NCBI RefSeq assembly: GCF_036320965.1
Contig: NC_092235.1
Span: 4,185,262-4,249,261 of the forward strand
Direction: 5' to 3'
DNA length: 64,000 nt
Source: Panulirus ornatus
Lineage: Eukaryota > Arthropoda > Malacostraca > Decapoda > Palinuridae
In this document: positions 47,001 to 58,700 of the stretch, one piece after another
How positions within the stretch are numbered: position 1 is the first letter of the stretch
How the letters are laid out: each line of letters begins with the position of its first letter
Notes under the pieces: generated by a model
Seen by the model: only the letters and a program-made list of their open reading frames with translations
Databases searched by the model: none
Told to the model about the DNA's origin: nothing
Program-made: the position numbers and the translations under genes

Positions 47001-50000
47001 ATCGGGCATATTCTGTCATAAGCGATATATTATTATGATAACTATATCATTAAGGTGAAAATATTGTAATGGCGACTATATTGTCTTTACGACTTTAATC
47101 TTATAGTAACAATATGGCTACCTTGATACATAGGCAATATGAAAAGACAATCACCTTGTAATATAACGAAAATAACAAACATCTATCATGGAAATATATT
47201 CATCTTGCAATATACTCACCATGGCAATATAGTTACCATATCATTATAATCTTAATGGAAATATAACCACCATGAACATATAGACACGATGACAATACAA
47301 CCATCAAGACAATACAGGAAACATAATATAACATTACGACAATATTGCCATCAATTCAACAAATCAAGTGACAATATAGATATTATGGCAACAGTGACCA
47401 TGACAATATACTCACAAATGCAATATAATCGACATAACAAAATGATTATATGATGAAAATATATCCACTCTGCCACCATCGATTCCATTGTAATGTAGCC
47501 AACATAATGATATCTATACCATGTCATTCCTGAGACCATAACAATATAGCATATCACGACAATCTAATCCCCTAATGGTTTGATCAAAATGAAAAGCTCG
47601 TTTTATAATGATACATCCTCAAGGGCAAAACCAACACCATTATAAAAGCTACCATGAAAATGCAGTCACCATGACATTATAACCATCATGATGGAGTAGT
47701 CACCATGACAATATTGTTATCTTGGCAAGATATCCAACATGAGTTTATAGCCATAATAACAATATAGTCACAATGCCAATATACATAGTCACCGGAATAT
47801 TATAGTTATCATGATAATGTATCACTTATGACAAAATATGCACGATTAAAAAATGACAATATAGCAACTAGAAAAAATATCACATTCCTAATGTAGCCAA
47901 GGTGACGATATATACACGATAGTAATGTAACCAAAATAAGGAGATAGCCAAAATGACATTATGTTCATAATGACAATATGCAATTATGAATATATATATA
48001 TTCTACATGACACTATAGCTACACTGACAGGAAATCTATTTTCACAAAAGCGTAAAACTGAAGATACAGCAAACGACAATATAGCCACCATGACAATACA
48101 GCCATCTTAACAATAATGTTACGATATATATCAATCGCCAGGACATTAGAGTCACTTTGATACCAATCTTACAATGACTTTATAAATATCATGAAAATAT
48201 AGCCCCCATGTCAACATATTAGATATGACAATTTAGCCATTATGATAATACAGTCACGACGACAATGTATTCACTATGACAATAAAGCTACCATGATCAT
48301 ATAACTGATATGACAATATAGTCAAAGGAAAAATATAGAAACATTCAACTTATATTCACAAAGGCAATATAACCACCTGACAATATAGATAGTGTAAATA
48401 AATAGTCGTTTTCGGATCATAGCAAACATATAGACTCCAGGACAATATAATCTCTGTGAAAAAACAGTGACTCAGACAGGATTTATCATTATAATATAGT
48501 CATAACTTTATAGCTGTCATGTAATTGTAGTCACCATGACAAAATTATCACAATGAAATAAAACGGTATTACAATATAGTTACCATAATTATGCACCAAT
48601 CATGATTATATAATCAGCAGGTTGACATAAACAATATCACAGTGTAAAAACCATGACAATATAAGGATGTGATGATATGATATCTGTTCACTTACACTTA
48701 CAATACCAAACATGCCGCCATGAAAATATTATTATCATGATCATATAATGACAACAATATTGTAGCTAACAGCAAAATATATCCCGAACGACAAAGTTAA
48801 CCATAGCAATATAGCCATCAAGTTGATATAGCGACCAAGATAATGTAGCCAGGACGGCATTATATTGAAAATAACGATACAGCCACCATGCCAATGTCTT
48901 CACCATGACAATGTAGCTACCATGAAAATATAGTAACCTTGACTATATACCTACCATGATGAAATATTTGAATTGAAAAATATCTACAACAAGAGTTTAG
49001 CTGCTAAAACACGATGTCACCTTGCCAATATCGCCAAAATGTTATTATTGCCATCATGACAATATACCGCCAGAAAAGAAATATATATACCCACTACTTG
49101 ACAATATAGCTATTCTGACAATATTGCCAACATGAAAAGACAGTCACCTCCTTGTTATATAACAAAAATGACAAATAGCCATCATGGCAATATAGTGACC
49201 TAACAATACAGCCACCATGGCAATATAGTTACCTATAACAATGTAATCTTAATGACAATATAGCCAACATGACTATATAGTCACAATGACAATACAACCA
49301 TCGTGACAATACAGATAACATGACAGTACCGTCTCTAAGACAATATTGCCATCAATTGAACAAATTAAGTGACAATATAGATATTATGGCAACACAGTCA
49401 CCATGACAATATACTCAGAAATGCAATATAATCGCCATAATGAAATTATCCTCCCATGAAAATATAGCCACCTTACCATTTTGGTTTCCATTACAATGTA
49501 GCCACAGTAATAAAAGATTTACCAAGACAGTACTGAAACCATAACAATATAGCATATCATGGCAATGTAGTCAACTGATAATTTAATCAAAATGACAATT
49601 TCTCTTCTATAATGGCATATCCTCAAGGGTAATATCAACACCATTAAAAAACTTCACTATGTCACTATGACATTATAGATATCATGATAGAAAATCACCA
49701 TGACAATATAGTTATCATGGCAATATAGCCACTATGACATTATAGTCATAATGACAATATAGTCGCTGTGACAATATTGTCACCATGATAATATAATTAT
49801 CATGATAATATATTGCTTATGACAAATTATGCATGAGTTAAATAATGACAATATATCACCTATAGATAAAGATCACCTTGCCAATATAGCTAAAGTGACG
49901 ATATATACATCATAGCAATGTAACTAAAATGAAAAGATAGCCAAAATGACGGTTTGTTCATAATGACAATACTGCCACTATGAAAATATGTTCCCCAACT

Positions 50001-50340
50001 GCCACTATGAAAATATGTTCCCCAACTGCCACTATGAAAATATGTTCCACATGACACTATAGCTACACTGACAATAAAGCCATATTCACATAAGAGTAAC
50101 ATTGAAAATACAGCTACATTGTCATGGTGACGATATTGGCATGGTGGCTGTATTGTTATTTTCAATATAATGCCATCCTAACTACATTATCTTGGTCGCT
50201 ATATTTACTTGCTGGCTATATTGCTATGGTTGATTTTGTCGTTGGGAATATATTATGTCATTAACTACAATTTTGTTTTAATCATATGATCATAATAATA
50301 TTATCATCGCGGCTTATTTGGTAATGTGAGTGCAAGTGTT
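41040..50340. repeat. 17-bp AT-rich satellite in alternating-orientation blocks
   Basis: About 9.3 kb of degenerate 17-bp units (consensus near TATTGTCATGGTGACTA). Orientation changes at about 43430, 47110 and 50120: minus, plus, minus, plus. The minus blocks 41040-43430 and 47718-50120 are direct copies of each other about 6.68 kb apart, and the plus block is largely their reverse complement. No gene seen inside; short ORFs are chance. Confidence 0.9.
44560..45080 (+). repeat. 68-bp higher-order repeat (4 x 17 bp)
   Basis: Within the plus block, four different 17-mers (TATTGTCATGGTGACTA, TATTGCCATCATGACTA, TAATCTCATAGTGGCTA, TATTGCTAAGATAACTA) repeat as a set at 68-bp spacing, for example TTGTCATGG at 44612 and 44680. 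Some sets lack one 17-mer. Confidence 0.9.
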
Positions 50341-50355
50341 TGGATGTCTTATCAT

Positions 50356-50767
50356 TGTAAGACTCACACACACTACCATTAATTTTTCATTAGGTATTTG
50401 TCATTATCATTTTACTATGAGTTACATAGAGTTAGATGCATGTTGCCACGGGCTCACTGTTCCCACGGGCTACTGTTAATCAGGATGTTTGAACACGTAA
50501 GAGCTGATCTGTTATTTGAACACGTTGTTGAATGGGTGTTGACGGACTCCCATATAACCCCTGTCAGTGTGACCTGAGGGGACACACTGGCCAGCATCGT
50601 CACACTGTTCACTAGAGTGTGTCGTAGTGTGTCATACGACTATAGCCCAGAGTACTACAGATGGACGTACACGTTTTGTTGTAATAAATCTACAAAGGCC
50701 GCCTGATCTTCATTGAGTACCACAGACGAAGAAGACCTGATTTCCTTCCTCTCAACTCAACCTTACA
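50356..50767 (+). mobile_element. 5' LTR of gypsy copy 2
   Basis: 412 bp starting TGTAAG and ending CTTACA, so it has the TG..CA ends and a 6-bp terminal inverted repeat. It is inserted in the 17-bp satellite: the sequence to its left resumes the satellite text found at about 43600. A tract ending ATCAT precedes it. A primer-binding-like site follows. No second LTR is in the window. Confidence 0.75.
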
Positions 50768-50785
50768 AATGGTGGCAGTGACGTA
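50768..50785 (+). other. Primer-binding site, gypsy copy 2
   Basis: TGGTGGCAGTGACG directly follows the LTR end; this is the usual form of a site complementary to a tRNA 3' end. The tRNA identity was not determined. Confidence 0.55.
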
Positions 50786-51710
50786 AGAACCCACGTGACC
50801 ACACACGACCGTCACATCTACTTCATATTTCTACGTCTGGTGTTGCCAGCAGTCATACAAGCCTACCTGACACAGTCCTGGCGCTCGCTCCAGTGGACGT
50901 TAAGGGCGGATCCAAACGGCCGGCTACTTTCTCCACCACCCGTACCTCAATGCAGTGAAGATACATCTTTATTGCATTGCTGACACTGTGTCGCTTGCAA
51001 GGGAACACAGCGCCACCACCGTGCAGTGTCGTCATCACATCCACGCGTCGCCAGCAAGGTCAGCGATCCTGCCAACACCAACGTGGAGGTCATCTTGTCG
51101 ACCACTCCAGAGACGCACCATCAGCAGCCGTGGCGACATCCCAGACGTCAGCATCGCGTGGTCCAGCCCTTGTTGCTCACTTAACTTTACTGCTAGAGAG
51201 CCACTACTCCGCACACGTCTCCCCCTCGCTACACCCAGCCAGCCGCTACTCTGCACACGTCTCCACCTCGCTACGCCACACCCGAGACGTCTTCGCGAGC
51301 GAATCTCCCATTCAGATAAGAACTGTGTCAAAATGGTTCATTCTGTGAGGTATGCTCCTTTTGTGTGTTACTAGTTCCTACTCTATACATATAGACATAT
51401 ATATATTTTGGGTAATATGATTATTCATCTTTGTAGTTTAGCAAATTAATCTAAGTTTTCAGTTATTCTTGCATATATTCTTATGTTTTCATTATTGGTA
51501 CTATTGTTTTTAGTGATGATTACTTTCACATACAGAATCTTGTATTGATATGTTATATTGTTATGCCACACTTTTTATCGCCTTTATCTCATTACAATAT
51601 TTTCAAATAATATTCAGGTTAGGTATTTTGGATTGGGACAATAGTGTTCACTGTATTTTGATTTTTTCGAGGGGATTATTTCTTAAACAATTTAAGTCTG
51701 ATTGTATTAC
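50786..51710 (+). other. Leader of gypsy copy 2
   Basis: Sequence between the PBS and gag. The first ~525 bp (to 51310) is GC-rich and absent from copy 1. From ATTCAGATAAGAACTG (51311) it matches copy 1. ORFs here overlap on both strands and match nothing that I recognise. Confidence 0.5.
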
Positions 51711-52467
51711 ATGTCCGAAGATATTCCACGCGATAATCGTAAAGGTTCATCTGTACTTAGGAATTTACCTAGAATCCCTTATCATAAACGGGACCAGCCT
51801 TCTAAAATGGCGACGTCACACAAAGTTGTTTTGACAGATTCTGGTGACACAGATGACCCACAGAAACCTTCTCACACGTTACCACACCCACACCCACCTC
51901 CCCCTCCACATCACAAAAACTCAGGACAATCAATTCCTTCACAAAAAAACTGTTTTTACACTAAAACAAGCTAGGGAACCACACGAGTTATTTGATGGTA
52001 AACTGTCAAATTTTGATCGGTGGATTAGAAATGCAGAGGACATTGTTGAACATAATGGTGATTCAGGAGACAGAGCGCTTATATCGGCTGCTAAAAACCT
52101 CATTGATTTCCACCAGCCTAACAATTACGCTAGGGTTGTTTATGACTCAGATGACATTGGAAACTGTACATCTTGGGAGGAATTCAAAACGTTGTTTACA
52201 TTAGGTTGTGAGGAATCATTCTCAGATAGTTTACTACACGTCCTTTTACGTGCTCTTAACACAACATACTTGGATGATACGTCAGTCCCTGATCACTGGA
52301 GTACCTTACATGGAAGAATGAGATTAGTTAGGCAGGATTATGAATCCTCACCCTGGATATCAGCCATGATGAATCCTGAAACTCATGTGCAAACACTCAT
52401 GCGATTATTACACATAACCTTCATTCTCAAGGACCTGACCTCCAGACGTAAGACGACGGTTACTTAA
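51711..52467 (+). pseudogene. Gypsy gag, copy 2
   Basis: Same protein as 27704-28459 (MSEDIPRDNRKGS start). One extra A in the run near 51950 shifts the frame; the second frame, to 52467, lacks the TAA of copy 1 and reads LFDGKLSNFDRWIRNAEDIV through to SRRKTTVT. The downstream knuckle is damaged (CFRCRQPWQG). Confidence 0.75.
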
Positions 52468-53086
52468 TGAAGACATCGACCCATCATTGTGGGTCAGTAA
52501 CAAAAGTGTTGAATTACGCTCAAAAGAAATGTGGTTATTCCAACACCAAGACACTGGGGAGGGTGTCGGCTTCCCAAAGTGTGACGTAACATTCTAGTGG
52601 TCAACACAATCATTCTTCTCACGGTCAAATAAAGCGATTCAGTGATGACAAACACTCACATAAAGTGACGTGCTTCCGGTGTCGCCAACCATGGCAAGGG
52701 GTGAATGTGTGTCCTTACACATGGGACTCATTCTCACGTGAGCCTTGACCAGAACCAAGGCAGTCAACCACCCACGGCATCACAACCTCGGTCACAATTC
52801 CGGTGAGCGAGTCATCATTTCCTCCAGTCAGACACCAAGCTGACCTTCACCCGCCCAACACAACCAAGCTGGTGTTCATATCATAGCAACGCTAGACACA
52901 CTTCAGCCGAGCCTCAGCTAGACACACTTCAACCGAGCCTTAGCTAGACAGACGTCATCTAACACAGGTTCATCATGTCATTATCAACAATGACAATCTC
53001 TCTCTCATGACACGACTCCATCACATAAGAAACTCTTAAGACGTTTTCGTTCTTCGCCATTTTCTCACATTACAAGTTTCGATTTA

Positions 53087-53383
53087 GTGGATTCTTCTCA
53101 GGATAAGACAATCACAATGTTTCTAGACAGCAGCACGGAAGCAGATGTCATTCATTGTGATTTTATTCAACCATTAATGGGGCGCACTCAACTTGTTCAA
53201 TGCTCGGACTTTTACCCATCCCTTCAAATTATCTCAGATGAAAATCTCGACGTAAGGGGCACTATTGAAATGAACATTCGCATAGACGACCCAGTCATTA
53301 CCGTAACCCCTTACATTGTTCGTGGTGTAACTTTTCCTGCTAACTTGTTACTAGGACGCCACTCTATGTGTGGCATAACATAA
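53087..53383 (+). pseudogene. Gypsy aspartic protease, copy 2
   Basis: It aligns with the protease of copy 1. The active-site triplet is changed from DSG to DSS (FLDSSTEADVI); LLLGRHSM is kept. The ~28-bp duplication of copy 1 is absent. Confidence 0.75.
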
Positions 53384-53564
53384 GATCTGTCCTATTTATC
53401 ATGAAAATGTTGTTTGTGTTAATAATATGTTCCTGATATTGTCAGAGTTCTCACTCAGTTAGCCATTAATATATCTGCTTCCACGTGGGTCCTGCTTCAC
53501 GGTAGACAATACGCATCCATTTCACTTTTCTACTCATCATTGCCCTGGTAAACTGAAAATAAAC

Positions 53565-55728
53565 ATGACTCTGCATAGTGACACATTAACGAAGGTTCCA
53601 CTCCCTCTTTCTCGAACATGGATGAATGATCATGGACTTAGACATAGTCAGGGTGATCTCGCGCTAAGAGTAGTTGCTGAACCTTCATCACTAACTGTCA
53701 CACGACTATCCATGATGGACGCCTCTATTCATGAGACCCCAGATGGAGAGGTCACCATATACATTGCCAATACGAGACCCACAACTGTCCGTCTCCGCAG
53801 AGGTGCTAAGCTGGTGGAATTCTCCGTCTTGAAGTCGGGAGTTCAAGACGAGGAGTTGCCTGATCGCAGACATCCGTCTAGTCTCACATTCCACGAACCC
53901 ACCACCACCTACTGCTCCTACCTGTGACTCAGCAGTGCACGTCACCTCCCCAACATCACCTCTGACTCAGCAGTGCACGTCACCTCCCCACCATCACCCC
54001 TGACCCAGCAGTGCACATCCCCTCCCCACCATCACCCCTGACTCAGCCGTGCACGTCCCCTCCCCACCATCACCCCTGACTCAACAGTGCACTTCCCTTC
54101 CCCACCATCACCCCTGACTCAGCCGTGCACGTCCCATCCCCACCATCACCCCTGACAGCAGTGCATGTCCCGTCCCCACCATCACCCCTGACTCAGCAGT
54201 GTACGTCTTCTCCCCATCATCACATGATATCCATGGTAGGATTAACCAAGCATGTTGACCACTTAACCAGTATAGGTCTAACATTGCCTTATCAAGAGAA
54301 CCACTTGGATGTTTACATTATTAACTTAGAGGAAAACACACAAGTCCCATCTACGTCTCAGCTTATCAATTGCCACACACGCACACAAAGACACAGCAAA
54401 CAAACTTCTTCAGGACATGTTGAAAGATAATGTTATAGAGGAATCACGACCACCATGGAGTTAACCACATCTGATCGTTCCGAAAAAGGACGGAACTTTT
54501 AGACCAGTCATAGATTTTAGAAAACCCAACAACAAGGTCACTTTGAAAGATGGTTTCCCATTACCAGTGGTATCAGAGCTTCTTCATAGCCTCGGTAACA
54601 ATAAGGTATTTTCAACTTTGGATTTATTGAGTGGATTTTGGCAGATTCCCTTGTCAGAGGAAAGCCGCCCCCTGACTGTGTTCAGTACGCCAGATGGTCA
54701 TTGGCAGTTCATATGCATCATGGCCTTCGGTCTTCATTCCTCACCGGTGATCACCTTCTCAAGGTTAATGACTAACATTTGTCGTCATGTGTTGGGCCAA
54801 GATGTATTGGTTTATCTTGATGATATAATTGTCATGTCTCCAGATATTGCTTTTCATTTCAAAAGTCTTGAGAGAGTATTTCTACGACTTAAGGATGCGA
54901 ACCTAAAAGTCAAGTTATCCAAATGTTCCTTTCTACAAACAATAATTAATTACTTAGGTCACACCGTTGATGAACACGGTATTCAACCTAATGCACGTAA
55001 AGTAAAAACAATTGTAGAATGGCCAGTCCCTTCCACAACAGACAAGGTCAAATCCTTCCTTGGTTTAGCAGAATATTATTGAAGATTTATCGCTAATTTC
55101 GCGGAGATCGTCCACCCACTCACTTCACTATTGAAACAGGAAGTTACATTCCAGTGGTGGACCACAGCGCAAGACATTGTATTTAACTTATACTCAGTAA
55201 CTGAGTTAGAAGGTCTTGCAGTAGTTTGGGCACTCAACATCTTAAAGAATACATATATGGTTACCCTATTACAGTTTATACAGATCACAGAGCACTGTGA
55301 AGTATTTGTCAAAGACAATATCCTACAGGAAAGTTTCAGAGATGGTTTATAGCTATACAAACATTTGACCCAGATTTTCGTTTTGTTTCTGGCTCATCCA
55401 ATGTAGTTGCAGACGCGCTTTCCCGCAGAGTGGGTACAGTCACTGTAGATAATAGCCTCGTAGATTTTGATATAGAGAGGTTGAGACAGCATCAACGAGA
55501 TGACCCAGTCTGGGGTCCTGTCATAGAATTCCTAGAGGGAAGACGATCTTCCTTGGATGCTAAGACACTTGTTCCAGTCAGAGAATTGTATTTAGCACAG
55601 TGAGGAAGTCTTGTGCAGGGACGCGAAGTTAGGAGTGCTCGCCCGTGTTGTTAAACAGACAATCATTCCAACAACATTAGTACAGGATTTCTTGAAGTTA
55701 GCACATGATTCACCACAGGCCGCACACC
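53565..55728 (+). pseudogene. Gypsy pol, copy 2 (linker, RT, RNase H, start of integrase)
   Basis: The linker frame 53565-53927 runs into a 38-bp array. Reverse transcriptase is open at 54543-55082 with LDLLSGFWQIPL and VYLDDIIV, ending at the same TGA (55080-55082) as copy 1. RNase H has lost about 180 bp, including the first catalytic Asp, but keeps VVADALSRR. Next comes sequence that copy 1 lacks: RLRQHQRDDPVWGPVIEFL, VRELYLAQ, a TGA, and the start of the integrase zinc-binding domain, KQTIIPTTLVQDFLKLAHDS then PQAAHPG. The two His residues of that HHCC domain are visible; its Cys pair should follow but is replaced by the minisatellite. Confidence 0.82.
53923..54225 (+). repeat. 38-bp minisatellite in gypsy linker, about 8 copies
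   Basis: The unit is TGACTCAGCAGTGCACGTC then CCCTCCCCACCATCACCCC, with variants. Copy 1 has this sequence once at the same point (about 29925-29972), flanked by CCCCTGAC on both sides. Confidence 0.95.
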
Positions 55729-58700
55729 CAGGCCGCACACCCAGGCGACCCCAGGCCGCACACCCAGGCCGCACACCCAGGCCGCACACCCAGGCGACAA
55801 CAGGCCGCACACCCAGGCCGCACACCCAGGCGACCCCAGGCCGCACACCCAGGCCGCACACCCAGGCCGCACACCCAGGCGACAACAGGCCGCACACCCA
55901 GGCCGCACACCCAGGCGACCCCAGGCCGCACACCCAGGCCGCACACCCAGGCCGCACACCCAGGCCGCACACCCAGGCGACCCCAGGCCGCACACCCAGG
56001 CCGCACATCCAGGCCGCACACCCAGGCGACCCCAGGCCGCACACCCAGGCCGCACACCCAGGCCGCACACCCAGGCCGCACACCCAGGCGACCCCAGGCC
56101 GCACACCCAGGCCGCACACCCAGGCGACCCCAGGCCGCACACCCAGGCCGCACACCCAGGCCGCACACCCAGGCGACCCTAGGCCGCACACCCTGGCCGC
56201 ACACCCAGGCAGCACACCCAGGCCGCACACCCAGGCGACCCCAGGCCGCACACCCAGGCCGCACACCCAGGCCGCACACCCAGGCGTCCCCAGGCCGCAC
56301 ACCCAGGCCGCACACCCAGGCGACCCCAGGCCGCACACCCAGGCCGCACACCCAGGCCGCACACCCAGGCGACCCCAGGCCGCACACCCAGGCCGCACAT
56401 CCAGGCCGCACACCCAGGCGACCCCAGGCCGCACACCCAGGCCGCACACCCAGGCCGCACACCGAGGCCGCACACCCAGGCGACCCCAGGCCGCACACCC
56501 AGGCCGCACACCCAGGCGACCCCAGGCCGCACACCCAGGCCGCACACCCAGGCCGCACACCCAGGCGACCCTAGGCCGCACACCCTGGCCGCACACCCAG
56601 GCAGCACACCCAGGCCGCACACCCAGGCGACCCCAGGCCGCACACCCAGGCCGCACACCCAGGCCGCACACCCAGGCGTCCCCAGGCCGCACACCCAGGC
56701 CGCACACCCAGGCGACCCCAGGCCGCACACCCAGGCCGTACACCCAGGCCGCACACCCAGGCGTCCCCAGGCCGCACACCCAGGCAGCACACCCAGGCCG
56801 CACACCCAGGCGACCCCAGGCCGCACACCCAGGCCGCACACCCAGGCGACCCCAGGCCGCACACCCAGGCCGCACACCCAGGCCGCACACCCAGGCGACC
56901 CTAGGCCGCACACCCTGGCCGCACACCCAGGCAGCACACCCAGGCCGCACACCCAGGCGACCGCAGGCCGCACACCCAGGCCGCACACCCAGGCCGTACA
57001 CCCAGGCCGCACACCCAGGCGTCCCCAGGCCGCACACCCAGGCTGCACACCCAGGCGACCCCAGGCCGCACACCCACGCCGCACACCCAGGCGACCCCAG
57101 GCCGCACACCCAGGCAGCACACCCAGGCCGCACACCCAGGCCGTACACCCAGGCCGCACACCCAGGCGACCTCAGGCCGCACACCTAGGCGACCCCAGGC
57201 CGCACACCCAGGCCGCACACCCAGGCGACCCCAGGCCGCACACCCAGGCCGCACACCCAGGCCGCACACCCAGGCTGCACACCCAGGCGACCCTAGGCCG
57301 CACACCCAGGCCGCGCACCCAGGCATTCCCAGGCCGCACACCCAGGCCGTACACCTAGGCGACCCCAAGCCGCACACCCAGGCGACCCCAGGTCGCACAC
57401 CCAGGCGACCCCAGGTCGCACACCCAAGCCGCACACCCAGGCCGTACACCTAGGCGACCCCAGGCCGCACACCCAGGCCGCACACCCAGGCGACCTCAGG
57501 CCAAACACCCAGGCGACCCCAGGCCGCACACCTAGGCGACCCCAGACCGCACACCCAGGCGACCTCAGGGCGCACACCCAGGCCGCACACCCAGGCGACC
57601 CCAAGCCGCACACCCAGGCCGCACACCCAGGTCGCACACCCAAGCCGCACACCCAGGCCGCAAACCCAGGCGACCTCAGGCCAAACACCCAGGCGACCCC
57701 AGGCCGCACACCTAGGCGACCCCAGACCGCACACCCAGGCGACCTCAGGCCGCACACAGAGACCGCACACCCAGGCCGCACACCCAGGCGACCCCAGGCC
57801 GCACACCCAGGCCGCACACCCAGGCCGTACACCTAGGCGACCCCAGGCCGCACACCCAGGCGACCCCAGGTCGCACACCCAAGCCGCACACCCAGGCCGC
57901 AAACCCAGGCGACCTCAGGCCAAACACCCAGGCGACCCCAGGCCGCACACCTAGGCGACCCCAGGCCGCACACCCAGGCGACCTCAGGGCGCACACAGAG
58001 ACCGCACACCCAGGCCGCACACCCAGGCCGCACACCCAGGCTGCACACCCAGGCCGCACACCCAGGCGACCCTAGGCCGCACACCCTGGCCGCACACCCA
58101 GGCGACCCTAGGCCGCACACCCAGGCCGCACACCCAGGCGACCCCAGGCCGCACACCCAGGCCGCACACCCAGGCCGCACACCCAGGCGACCCTAGGCCG
58201 CACACCCTGGCCGCACACCCAGGCAGCACACCCAGGCCGCACACCCAGGCGACCCCAGGCCGCACACCCAGGCCGCACACCCAGGCCGTACACCCAGGCC
58301 GCACACCCAGGCGTCCCCACGCCGCACACCCAGGCAGCACACCCAGGCCGCACACCCAGGCGACCCCAGGCCGCACACCCAGGCCGCACACCCAGGCGAC
58401 CCCAGGCCGCACACCCAGGCCGCACACCCAGGCCGCACACCCAGGCGACCCTAGGCCGCACACCCAGGCCGCACACCCAGGCAGCACACCCAGGCCGCAC
58501 ACCCAGGCGACCCAAGGCCGCACACCCAGGCCGCACACCCAGGCCGCACACCCAGGCCGTACACCTAGGCGACCCCAAGCCGCACACCCAGGCGACCCTA
58601 GGCCGCACACCCAGGCCGTACACCCAGGCCGCACACCCAGGCGTCCCCAGGCCGCACACCCAGGCTGCACACCCAGGCGACCCCAGGCCGCACACCCACG

